Position numbers and translations under genes: made by a program
In this document: positions 25,938 through 32,694 of the stretch, piece after piece
How positions within the stretch are numbered: position 1 is the stretch's first letter
Layout: each line of letters starts with the position of its first letter
The notes under the pieces: generated by a model
Told to the model about the DNA's origin: nothing
Databases searched by the model: none
The model's input: only the letters and a program-made list of their open reading frames with translations
Assembly: GCA_949948825.1 (NCBI GenBank)
Contig: CATLIJ010000001.1
Location: 1-50,773 of the forward strand
From: an uncultured Clostridiaceae bacterium
GTDB lineage: Bacteria > Bacillota > Clostridia > Lachnospirales > Lachnospiraceae
Reading direction: 5' to 3'
DNA: 50,773 nt

Positions 25938-26861
25938 ATGAAAAATACGACATTAGTGATTATGGCCGCAGGCCTTGGAAGCCGGTTTGGCAGTGGAATT
26001 AAGCAGCTGGAACCGGTTGGCCCAAACGGCGAGATTATTATGGACTATTCCATCCATGACGGGCTGGAAGCAGGCTTCAATAAGGTGGTGTTTATCATCC
26101 GCAAAGATTTGGAAGCAGTTTTTAAGCAGAAGGTCGGCAGGCGGGTTGAGAACGTGACAAAGGTAGAGTATGCTTTCCAGGAGCTTTCGGCATTGCCAGA
26201 GGGGTATACAGTGCCAGCGGGCAGGACAAAGCCATGGGGCACCGGACAGGCAGTACTCTCTGTAAAAGGGCTGGTTCATGAGCCTTTTGTGGTGATCAAT
26301 GCAGATGATTATTATGGAAAAGAGGCTTTTCGTAAAATCCATGATTACATGGTGCAGGAGATGGATACAGAGGCAGCTGTGCATGATCTGTGTATGGCAG
26401 GGTTTATTCTGTCCAACACATTAAGCGAGAACGGCACTGTCACCCGCGGAGTCTGCAGGCTGAATGAGGACAGAACCTTAAAGCAGGTGAAGGAGACGTA
26501 TGAGATTGAACAGAAGGGGGAGGAGATTGCAGCCTGTGATGAGGAGGGAAACCCGGTTTCGGTGGCTCCGGACCAGCAGGTGTCCATGAATATGTGGGGA
26601 CTTCCGCCAGCGTTTCTGGAAGAGCTGGAACGTGGATTTCCGGTATTTTTAGACAATATGGGGGGGAATTTAAAAGCAGAGTATTTGCTGCCGAAATTTA
26701 TTGATGAACTGATCCAGAAGGGAAAAGCTAAGGTGAAGGTGCTGGAGACCAGAGATAAGTGGTTTGGGGTTACTTATCAGGAGGACAAGGCCGCAGTGAC
26801 AGCTGCTATTCGGGATTTGGTGGAAAAGGGTGTATATCAGGAGAATCTGTATAAAGGATAA
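25938..26861 (+). CDS. NTP-transferase family protein (sugar-nucleotide pyrophosphorylase-like)
   Basis: A 307-residue nucleotidyltransferase with the N-terminal nucleotide loop MAAGLGSRFGSGIKQLEPVG (residues 10-29). GTGQAVLSVK and VINADDYYG near residue 117 supply the metal-binding Asp, and a C-terminal KVKVLETRDKWFGVTY segment closes the domain. It probably transfers a nucleotide to a sugar phosphate; the sugar is not predictable. GAAAGGAT precedes the ATG. It lies before a GH13-like gene, but no further nucleotide-sugar genes are present. Confidence 0.85.
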   Translation: MKNTTLVIMAAGLGSRFGSGIKQLEPVGPNGEIIMDYSIHDGLEAGFNKVVFIIRKDLEAVFKQKVGRRVENVTKVEYAFQELSALPEGYTVPAGRTKPWGTGQAVLSVKGLVHEPFVVINADDYYGKEAFRKIHDYMVQEMDTEAAVHDLCMAGFILSNTLSENGTVTRGVCRLNEDRTLKQVKETYEIEQKGEEIAACDEEGNPVSVAPDQQVSMNMWGLPPAFLEELERGFPVFLDNMGGNLKAEYLLPKFIDELIQKGKAKVKVLETRDKWFGVTYQEDKAAVTAAIRDLVEKGVYQENLYKG

Positions 26862-26936
26862 TGGAAGAAGGTTGACTGGCGGAAGGCTGCCATTTGGGTA
26901 TCCCTATGGCAGCAGAGGAAGAAAGGTGGCTGGAGA

Positions 26937-28841
26937 ATGCGGCAGTATAGGATTGACAACAAGGACAGGAAAGCATATCCATTAGGGCTTACACATGTAG
27001 ACGGGGGAATCCATGTCTCTGTGACAGCAGAGGCAAAGAATTGTAATTTTGTGCTGTTTGGCACATCGCCAGAGGCGGAGCCGATTCGTATTCCGTTTCC
27101 GGAGGAGAGAAGAGTTGGAAACGTATGGGAGATGACCTTATTGGGAAAAGGGCTGGAGCGCTATGAATATGCTTTTGAGGCAGACGGAACCCTTTTTTCA
27201 GATCCATACGGACATACGTTTACAGGGCAGGAGGAATGGGGGAACCTGGAGCAGGCTCATAGAGTGCTGCACAGTCCGGTCCGCGAGGAGGAATTTGACT
27301 GGGAAGGAGACCAGCCCCTGGGGTTGTCCTATGAAGAATGTATTGTGTACCGCATTCATGTGCGGGGATTTACCAGACATTCCTCCTCAGGAGTGAAAAA
27401 TAAAGGAACATTCCGGGGGATTGTGGAAAAGATTCCTTATATGAAGGAACTGGGGATTACAACTTTGGAGATTATGCCTGCGGCTGAGTTTTCCGAGATT
27501 CTTATGGCCTCCAGTCCAGGCAGCCCTGCCGGAACAGAAAAGCCCACAGGCAGGCTGAATTACTGGGGATATGGGCCAGCCTTTAACGGTGCGCCGAAGG
27601 CATCCTATGCCGGCAGGCGGAGAAGGCCGGACACAGAGCTTAAAAATCTGGTAAAGGAGCTGCACCAGGCAGGCATTGAGCTGGTGGTGGAGCTGTTTTT
27701 TACCGGAAAGGAGCCGCCGGTATTTGTTCTGGATATGGCGCGGCGGTGGGTGCGGGAATACCATGTGGATGGCATTCATCTTGCCGGGAATGTTTCTGCT
27801 GGTTTGCTGGCGTCTGACCCTTATCTGGCCAATACCAAGCTGTGGGCAGTTTCCTGGGACGGAGTCGGGGGAAAGCCGGGAGGAAGACGCTGCCTGGGAG
27901 AATATAATGATGGTTTTATGATTGATATGCGCCGGGTGCTGAAGGGAGACGAAGGGCAGATGAATGCTCTGGCATACCGCAGCAGAAGAAATCCGGCAAA
28001 TTATGGGGTGATTCATTATCTGGCCAATACCAATGGCTATACTTTCATGGACATGGTATGCTATGAGCAGAAGCACAATGAAGGAAATGGTGAGAACAAT
28101 CAGGATGGAAGTGATTATAATTACACCTGGAACTGCGGTGTGGAGGGTCCGGTCCGGAAGAAAAAGGTGCTGGAGCTTCGGAGACAGCAGCTTCGCAATG
28201 GGCTGCTCCTGCTGTTTTTAAGCCAGGGTACGCCCCTTCTCATGGCAGGGGATGAGTTTGGCAATTCTCAGAATGGCAATAATAACGCTTACTGTCAGGA
28301 CAATCCCATATCCTGGCTTAACTGGAACCAGAAAAGGACCAATGGAGACCTGCTTGATTTTGTGAAGGCAGCTATCCGGTTCCGCAAAAGCCATTCTGTG
28401 TTCTGCCAAAGTGCAGAGCCAAGAATGATGGATTATCAAAGCTGTGGATTTCCGGATGTATCCTATCATGGAACAAAAGCCTGGTTTCCGGAGTTTGACC
28501 ACTTTCGGAGGCAGCTGGGAATCCTGTACTGCGGTGATTATGGAAGAAAGCCGGATGGTACGGCAGATGATTACTTTTTTGCAGCATACAATATGCACTG
28601 GGAGCCTCATGAGTTTGCTCTTCCCCACCTGCCTAAGGGAATGCGCTGGCATGTAGCCTTTGATACAGGAGATGGGGCTCATAATGGATATTTTGAACCA
28701 GGGCAGGAGCCTGTGATTCAGAATCAGAAGCAGAAAATGGTTCCGGCGCGGACTATTCTGGTATTAATTGGAAAAAAGCCGGAGATCCAGGAAGCAAAGA
28801 CAGAAAAGGAGAGTCAGGAGGAGTATGGACAGATTTCATGA
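26937..28841 (+). CDS. GH13 debranching-enzyme-like protein without catalytic residues
   Basis: A 634-residue protein with isoamylase/pullulanase architecture: N-terminal beta domain, (beta/alpha)8 barrel and C-terminal domain. The scaffold is well kept (YRIHVRGFTRHSSSG; KHNEGNGENNQDG; WNCGVEGP; LMAGDEFGNSQNGNNNAY; ISWLNW). The catalytic regions are not. Region I DxxxNH reads VELFFTG (~residue 250); region II FRFD reads IHLAG (~278), losing the nucleophile; region III AEPWD reads AVSWD (~301), losing the acid/base Glu; region IV HDG reads NTNG (~363), losing the stabilising Asp. I infer a non-hydrolytic glycan-binding pseudoenzyme. The frame is intact and overlaps mazG by 17 bases. Confidence 0.85.
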   Translation: MRQYRIDNKDRKAYPLGLTHVDGGIHVSVTAEAKNCNFVLFGTSPEAEPIRIPFPEERRVGNVWEMTLLGKGLERYEYAFEADGTLFSDPYGHTFTGQEEWGNLEQAHRVLHSPVREEEFDWEGDQPLGLSYEECIVYRIHVRGFTRHSSSGVKNKGTFRGIVEKIPYMKELGITTLEIMPAAEFSEILMASSPGSPAGTEKPTGRLNYWGYGPAFNGAPKASYAGRRRRPDTELKNLVKELHQAGIELVVELFFTGKEPPVFVLDMARRWVREYHVDGIHLAGNVSAGLLASDPYLANTKLWAVSWDGVGGKPGGRRCLGEYNDGFMIDMRRVLKGDEGQMNALAYRSRRNPANYGVIHYLANTNGYTFMDMVCYEQKHNEGNGENNQDGSDYNYTWNCGVEGPVRKKKVLELRRQQLRNGLLLLFLSQGTPLLMAGDEFGNSQNGNNNAYCQDNPISWLNWNQKRTNGDLLDFVKAAIRFRKSHSVFCQSAEPRMMDYQSCGFPDVSYHGTKAWFPEFDHFRRQLGILYCGDYGRKPDGTADDYFFAAYNMHWEPHEFALPHLPKGMRWHVAFDTGDGAHNGYFEPGQEPVIQNQKQKMVPARTILVLIGKKPEIQEAKTEKESQEEYGQIS

Positions 28842-29205
28842 GCTTCTTTCCGTGGTGGAGACATTAAGATCAGAGAAGGGCTGTCCCTGGGACCGGAAGC
28901 AGACCTTTGAGAGTCTGAAATCCTGTCTTTGCGAGGAGACGGAGGAGGTTATTGAGGCCATTGGCCGTCAGGATATGGAAAACCTTTGTGAGGAGCTGGG
29001 AGATCTGCTTTTTCTCATTGTCATGTACAGCCAGATTGCCAGAGAGCAGGGAGTTTTTTCCATTGAGGATGTGGCGGAGGGGGCATGCAGGAAGATGGTT
29101 CGCCGCCATCCTCATGTGTTTGGCAACCCCAGGGATTTATCACCAGAAGAAAGCCTGAATTTATGGAATGAGATTAAAAAACAGGAAAAAGATAAAAAAC
29201 CTTGA
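28825..29205 (+). CDS. mazG: MazG family nucleotide pyrophosphohydrolase
   Basis: A 126-residue single MazG domain hydrolysing nucleoside triphosphates to monophosphates and PPi, a house-cleaning role. CPWDRKQTFESLKSCLCEETEEVIEAI (residues 21-47) and LCEELGDLLFLIVMYS carry the metal-binding acidic residues; the tail RRHPHVFG is typical. The Bacillus homologue YabN carries an extra methyltransferase domain, which is missing here. The start at 28825 sits behind AGGAGG inside the end of the previous gene. It opens the yabN-to-ftsH-like gene order. Confidence 0.93.
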   Translation: MDRFHELLSVVETLRSEKGCPWDRKQTFESLKSCLCEETEEVIEAIGRQDMENLCEELGDLLFLIVMYSQIAREQGVFSIEDVAEGACRKMVRRHPHVFGNPRDLSPEESLNLWNEIKKQEKDKKP

Positions 29206-29230
29206 CAAACAGAAGCAAAACAGATATAAA
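29202..29230 (+). promoter_or_regulatory. Strong promoter of hup
   Basis: Perfect TTGACA (29202-29207), 17 bases, TATAAA (29225-29230). The hup leader contains a small GGTA/TACC hairpin with a GCGAAAGC core at about 29250-29271. Confidence 0.85.
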
Positions 29231-29297
29231 TTGTAGAGTACACTATTCAAGGTAGCAGCGAAAGCGATACCGAATGATTTTTAGGAGGAAATAATCA

Positions 29298-29573
29298 ATG
29301 AATAAGACGGAATTAGTAGCAGCGATTGCAGAACAGGCAGAGATTTCCAAAAAGGATGCAGAAGCAGCGCTGAAGGCATTTGCGGACGTGGTGTCTGAAG
29401 CGTTAAAGAATGGTGATAAAGTGCAGTTGGTAGGGTTTGGTACTTTTGAGGTGTCTGAGCGGGCCGCAAGAGAAGGAAGAAATCCGCGGACAAAAGAGAT
29501 TATCCCCATCAAGGCCTGCAAGAGTCCCAAGTTCAAACCAGGAAAGGCATTGAAGGACATTGTAAACGGATAA
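29298..29573 (+). CDS. hup: HU family DNA-binding protein
   Basis: A 91-residue histone-like protein. MNKTELVAAIAEQAEISKKDAEAAL forms the dimer body; VQLVGFGTFEV and REGRNPRTKEII form the DNA-bending arm with its Pro-containing tip. It compacts and bends DNA as a dimer. AGGAGGAAAT precedes the ATG and the promoter is close to consensus, as expected for an abundant protein. The small RqcP gene follows after three bases. Confidence 0.97.
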   Translation: MNKTELVAAIAEQAEISKKDAEAALKAFADVVSEALKNGDKVQLVGFGTFEVSERAAREGRNPRTKEIIPIKACKSPKFKPGKALKDIVNG

Positions 29574-29576
29574 TGT

Positions 29577-29816
29577 ATGAGATTAGATAAATATTTGAAG
29601 ATATCCCGTCTGATTAAGCGGCGGACTGTGGCCAATGAGGCCTGCGACGCCGGACGGGTTTTGGTGAATGGAAAGCCGGCCAAGGCGTCGGTGAATATTA
29701 AGGTCGGAGATGAGATTGAGATACAGTTTGGAACCAGCTCGGTAAAGGTAGAAGTGCTGGATGTTCAGGAGACAGTTCGGAAGGAAGAAGCAAAGGAGCT
29801 GTATCGGTATTTGTAA
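29577..29816 (+). CDS. rqcP: RqcP-type S4 RNA-binding protein
   Basis: A 79-residue S4-domain protein of the YabO/RqcP (Hsp15-like) family: MRLDKYLKISRLIKRRTVANE, AGRVLVNGKPAK and VGDEIEIQFG. In Bacillus RqcP binds the 50S subunit with RqcH and helps add alanine tails to stalled nascent chains during ribosome quality control. It is co-transcribed with hup. A hairpin that can stop transcription follows before yabP. Confidence 0.95.
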   Translation: MRLDKYLKISRLIKRRTVANEACDAGRVLVNGKPAKASVNIKVGDEIEIQFGTSSVKVEVLDVQETVRKEEAKELYRYL

Positions 29817-29821
29817 AATCG

Positions 29822-29850
29822 TCATAAGCAGGGAAACCTCCTCATATACT
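29822..29850 (+). promoter_or_regulatory. Possible sigma-E promoter of yabP
   Basis: TCATAAG (29822-29828), 14 bases, CATATACT (29843-29850) resembles mother-cell sigma-E promoters (ATATT-type -35, CATACAnT -10). Known yabP genes are sigma-E dependent. Transcription would start near 29857, in the loop of the hairpin at 29834-29881. Confidence 0.45.
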
Positions 29851-29886
29851 GAAACCAGGTGTTTCGTATAGCAGGAGGTTTTTGTA
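29834..29886 (+). terminator. Terminator-like hairpin enclosing the yabP ribosome site
   Basis: AAACCTCCT (29834-29842), TATAC (29845-29849) and GAAAC (29851-29855) pair with GTTTC (29861-29865), GTATA (29866-29870) and AGGAGGTTT (29873-29881). The loop is CAGGT and a T run follows. The AGGAGG of yabP lies wholly in the 3' arm. Confidence 0.75.
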
Positions 29887-30170
29887 TGGAGGAAAAATCG
29901 GGAAACCGTCCCCACACCTGTTTTTTGCAGAACCGTGCTGCAGTGAATCTGACAGGAGTGCGGGAGGTAGTGTCGTTTGATGAGAACCAGGTAGTTATGG
30001 ATACAGATCTGGGGCTTTTGACATTAAAGGGAAAAGATCTGCACGTCAGCCGTCTTTCGGTGGAAAAAGGGGAGGTAGATGTATCCGGGACTGTGGACAG
30101 CATGGCCTATTCCTCCAATGAGGCTTACCGAAAAGCAGGGCAGTCATTTTTTGTTCGGCTGTTTAAATGA
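29886..30170 (+). CDS. yabP: Sporulation protein YabP
   Basis: A 94-residue YabP-family protein (family of YabP/YqfC): NRAAVNLTGVREVVSFDENQVVM, then DLGLLTLKGKDLHVSRLSVEKGEVDVSG and a final helix. It is needed for spore development in Bacillus, probably in the mother cell at the forespore membrane. The start at 29886 is behind AGGAGG, which is enclosed in a hairpin. The yabQ gene follows 16 bases later. Confidence 0.93.
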   Translation: MEEKSGNRPHTCFLQNRAAVNLTGVREVVSFDENQVVMDTDLGLLTLKGKDLHVSRLSVEKGEVDVSGTVDSMAYSSNEAYRKAGQSFFVRLFK

Positions 30171-30186
30171 GGAAAGGGGCATAGAG

Positions 30187-30531
30187 ATGAGTCCCAGTAT
30201 TCATTTTGAGGCAAGGCTCCTGGCGCTGGGTATTTTGGCGGGGGCCGGATTGATGGCGCTGTATGATATTCTTCGGGTATTCCGGATGCTGCTTCGTCAT
30301 AATTGGTTTTGGGTGGGGATTGAGGATTTGGGGTACTGGATTTTCGCCGGATTTGCGGTGTTTTACCTGTTGTACCGGGAAAATGACGGTGCATTGCGGC
30401 TGTATGTAATTGGCACCATATGGGTGGTTATGATCCTTTATGACCGCTTCTGCAGTTCATTTTTTCGAAAAGTGTTGAAAAAGATGGGAAGATGCTTTAA
30501 AATAGGCTTAACCAAAAGAAACCGAAGATGA
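30187..30531 (+). CDS. yabQ: Spore cortex biosynthesis protein YabQ
   Basis: A 114-residue membrane protein of the YabQ family with three hydrophobic segments (about residues 9-28, 45-63 and 72-90) and a basic C-terminal tail. The signature ARLLALGILAGAGLMALYDILRVFR matches the family start. In Bacillus YabQ is a sigma-E-controlled membrane protein of the outer forespore membrane required for the cortex. The start is at the ATG after AAAGGGG; the longer frame from 30079 overlaps yabP and is rejected. Confidence 0.92.
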   Translation: MSPSIHFEARLLALGILAGAGLMALYDILRVFRMLLRHNWFWVGIEDLGYWIFAGFAVFYLLYRENDGALRLYVIGTIWVVMILYDRFCSSFFRKVLKKMGRCFKIGLTKRNRR

Positions 30532-30565
30532 ATGAGAGATGGCAGGAACTGGAGCGGGTGAGCTT

Positions 30566-30901
30566 ATGGGTAGAAATAATGTCACTGGAAGAAATACGAA
30601 AAAGCGAAGGAACGACCGTTTAGGCAATCGGATGGCGATTGTTGGAATTACATTGGTAGTGTTTAGTTTGGGCGTGGTGGTGAATTTCAAGAGTACTTCC
30701 ATGAAAAAGAAGGACCAGGAATACCAGGCGCGGGAGGCGCTTTTACAGCAGCAGTATGACCGGGAGGTCAGCCGGTCGGATGAACTGAAGGAATATCAGG
30801 TGTATGTACAGACAAAGCAATACATAGAAGAGGTGGCAAAGCAGAAGCTGGGGCTGGTAAAGCCAGACGAGATTTTACTGAAACCGTCAGACGGCAGCTG
30901 A
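30566..30901 (+). CDS. divIC: Septum formation initiator (DivIC/FtsB) protein
   Basis: A 111-residue divisome protein: basic cytoplasmic tail (NTKKRRNDRLG), one membrane helix (MAIVGITLVVFSLGVVV), an extracytoplasmic coiled coil (about residues 47-80) and the tail EEVAKQKLGLVKPDEILLKP typical of DivIC/FtsB. It bridges FtsL-type partners in the division septum. The ATG at 30566 is preferred; one at 30539 would add nine residues but has a weak ribosome site. Bacillus has yabR next; it is absent here. Confidence 0.92.
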   Translation: MGRNNVTGRNTKKRRNDRLGNRMAIVGITLVVFSLGVVVNFKSTSMKKKDQEYQAREALLQQQYDREVSRSDELKEYQVYVQTKQYIEEVAKQKLGLVKPDEILLKPSDGS

Positions 30902-30972
30902 AGCAGTGGCCGAAATGCTTCAGTCCGGATCATTACATCAATTAAGGGTAATTAGAAAGTTTACGAGAATAC

Positions 30973-31016
30973 AATCCTCTCCTGACGCATATAATGTGGT
31001 TTAGGAGGGGATTTTT
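30973..31016 (+). terminator. Terminator-like hairpin enclosing the spoIIE ribosome site
   Basis: AATCCTCTCCT (30973-30983) pairs with AGGAGGGGATT (31003-31013) with one G-U pair, plus two further pairs inside; five Ts follow. The loop holds TATAAT (30990-30995). The 3' arm is the ribosome site of spoIIE. Confidence 0.7.
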
Positions 31017-32423
31017 GTGTGGAGACGATCAAAACGCCGGGATATGGCGGATGTGAATGTATATACGGCCAGCCGTTTGGTGGATATGGCCCGGTCCCTG
31101 GGAGTCCTTGCCAGATCCTGCCAGGATGAGCTGGACGAGAACCGGGGCCTTACCAGGGAGGATGCCCTGGCAGCAATGCAGATGTCAGCAGCCATGGTGT
31201 GCGGGGGCTGCAGCCGCTGCAATCTTTACAGTGACAGCGGAAAAGAAGACAGCTATTATTTGTATTATCTTCTCAGGGCCTTTGAGCAAAAGGGCCAGGT
31301 GGAGTTTGAGGACATGCCCAGGTTCTTTCTGGAGACCTGCCGCAGGCGGGAGGATTATTTGTCTCAGCTAAACCGTAATCTGGGACGGGCTACCATGAAT
31401 CTGGAATGGAAGAACCGTTTTCTGGAAAGCAGGGACACTGTGATGGTTCAGTTTCGGGAGCTGGCCTCCATATTGGAGGAGTTTGCCCATCAGATGGAGC
31501 AGGCGTCAGACATTACCGGAGTAAAAGGGGAAGCTGTAAAGAGAACATTTAAACAGCATCATATGATGGTGGAGAATCTGCTGCTTTTGGAGCATGAGAA
31601 CCGGCAGCGGGAGGCATATCTCACGGTGCGGACTACCAATGGAAAATGTGTGACTGCACGGGAGGCAGCGGAAATCTTAGGGAGCGCCATGGGAAATAAG
31701 GGATGGTATGCCCCAAAAGACACCCGGACTCTGGTGACAAGGCAGACAGCTACCATTCATTTTGTGGAGGCAGGCAGATACCGGATGATGTACGGAGCTG
31801 CACGTCTGCCCCGGGAAGGGGAAGAATTTTCCGGAGATAATTTTACTTATTCAGAGGAGGCTCCAGGGCAGGTGATTATGAGCATCTCTGATGGAATGGG
31901 AAGCGGAGAGCAGGCATGTCAGGAGAGCCAGCGGGTGGTGGAGCTGGCCGGACAGCTGCTGGAGACCGGATTTTCAGCCAGAGCTGCCCTGAAAATGGTA
32001 AATACAGTGCTTATGCTCACAGGAGCAGAGCAGCACCCGGCCACCATTGATTTGTGCTGTGTGGATTTGCACACAGGAGTCCTGGAAGCTATGAAGCTTG
32101 GCGCAGTTGCCACGTTTATCCTGGGCGGAAACGGGGTGGAGATACTGGAGGCCGGAGAAGTGCCTGCAGGGGTGCTGGGAGATGTGGAGCCAGTGCTGCT
32201 GTCCCGAAAGCTTTGGGACGGAGACCGGGTGATCATGGTGACAGACGGGGTGCTGGAGGCTTGTCCAGGCACAGACAAGGAGGCCAGCCTGCGGGAATTT
32301 ATTGAGAGTATGGAAGTACATAGCGTGCAGGAGATGGCAGATGACATTCTCCAGTTCGCCTGTCAGGAGGAGCTGCCAAGAGATGATATGATGGTGCTGG
32401 TGGGCGGAATGTGGAGAAGGTGA
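31017..32423 (+). CDS. spoIIE: SpoIIE-type PP2C phosphatase, short soluble form
   Basis: A 468-residue protein. The C-terminal half (~245-466) is the SpoIIE PP2C-type Ser/Thr phosphatase: MSISDGMGSGEQA with metal Asp near residue 291, LKLGAVATFILGG-like EAMKLGAVATF, DRVIMVTDGVLEA and the final RDDMMVLV. In Bacillus SpoIIE dephosphorylates SpoIIAA to activate sigma-F. The N-terminal part is a helical regulatory region with a CGGCSRCNLY cluster. The ten membrane helices of the ~820-residue Bacillus protein are absent; the GTG at 31017 has AGGAGGGG upstream and the divIC stop is 116 bases away, so they are not simply missed. Confidence 0.9.
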   Translation: MWRRSKRRDMADVNVYTASRLVDMARSLGVLARSCQDELDENRGLTREDALAAMQMSAAMVCGGCSRCNLYSDSGKEDSYYLYYLLRAFEQKGQVEFEDMPRFFLETCRRREDYLSQLNRNLGRATMNLEWKNRFLESRDTVMVQFRELASILEEFAHQMEQASDITGVKGEAVKRTFKQHHMMVENLLLLEHENRQREAYLTVRTTNGKCVTAREAAEILGSAMGNKGWYAPKDTRTLVTRQTATIHFVEAGRYRMMYGAARLPREGEEFSGDNFTYSEEAPGQVIMSISDGMGSGEQACQESQRVVELAGQLLETGFSARAALKMVNTVLMLTGAEQHPATIDLCCVDLHTGVLEAMKLGAVATFILGGNGVEILEAGEVPAGVLGDVEPVLLSRKLWDGDRVIMVTDGVLEACPGTDKEASLREFIESMEVHSVQEMADDILQFACQEELPRDDMMVLVGGMWRR

Positions 32424-32440
32424 TGCTTTTTGCCCGTTAA

Positions 32441-32540
32441 AGACAGGCAGGAAGCTGCCCCGTCTGAATTGCTGGGATTTTACAGTTCAGACGGCAGGAA
32501 GTCTGCCTGGGGAGGGACAGGCATCCCTGTCCCTCCCCGG
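32441..32540. other. Highly structured intergenic element (two hairpins)
   Basis: CAGGCAG (32444-32450), CTGCC (32455-32459) and GTCTGAA (32462-32468) pair with TTCAGAC (32486-32492), GGCAG (32493-32497) and CTGCCTG (32503-32509), leaving facing GAAG/GAAGT internal loops. It is followed by a perfect 13-bp stem GGGGAGGGACAGG (32509-32521) / CCTGTCCCTCCCC (32526-32538) with a CATC loop. No T run follows. It could be an RNA element, a repeat of the REP kind or an inefficient terminator. Confidence 0.6.
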
Positions 32541-32634
32541 GCTGTATTACCAGCAAAGCAGAATATAGGATTCTTTCCGAAATTTTTCTATTCTTTTTCT
32601 GAATTTATATCAATACCCCAATCGCACATAACCC

Positions 32635-32663
32635 TTGCAATCCCCCCTTTTCAATGCTATAGT
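32635..32663 (+). promoter_or_regulatory. Promoter of tilS
   Basis: TTGCAA (32635-32640), 17 bases, TATAGT (32658-32663) with extended TGC. Confidence 0.75.
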
Positions 32664-32694
32664 AATCAAAAAGAAACCGACCGGAGGCAAATTT

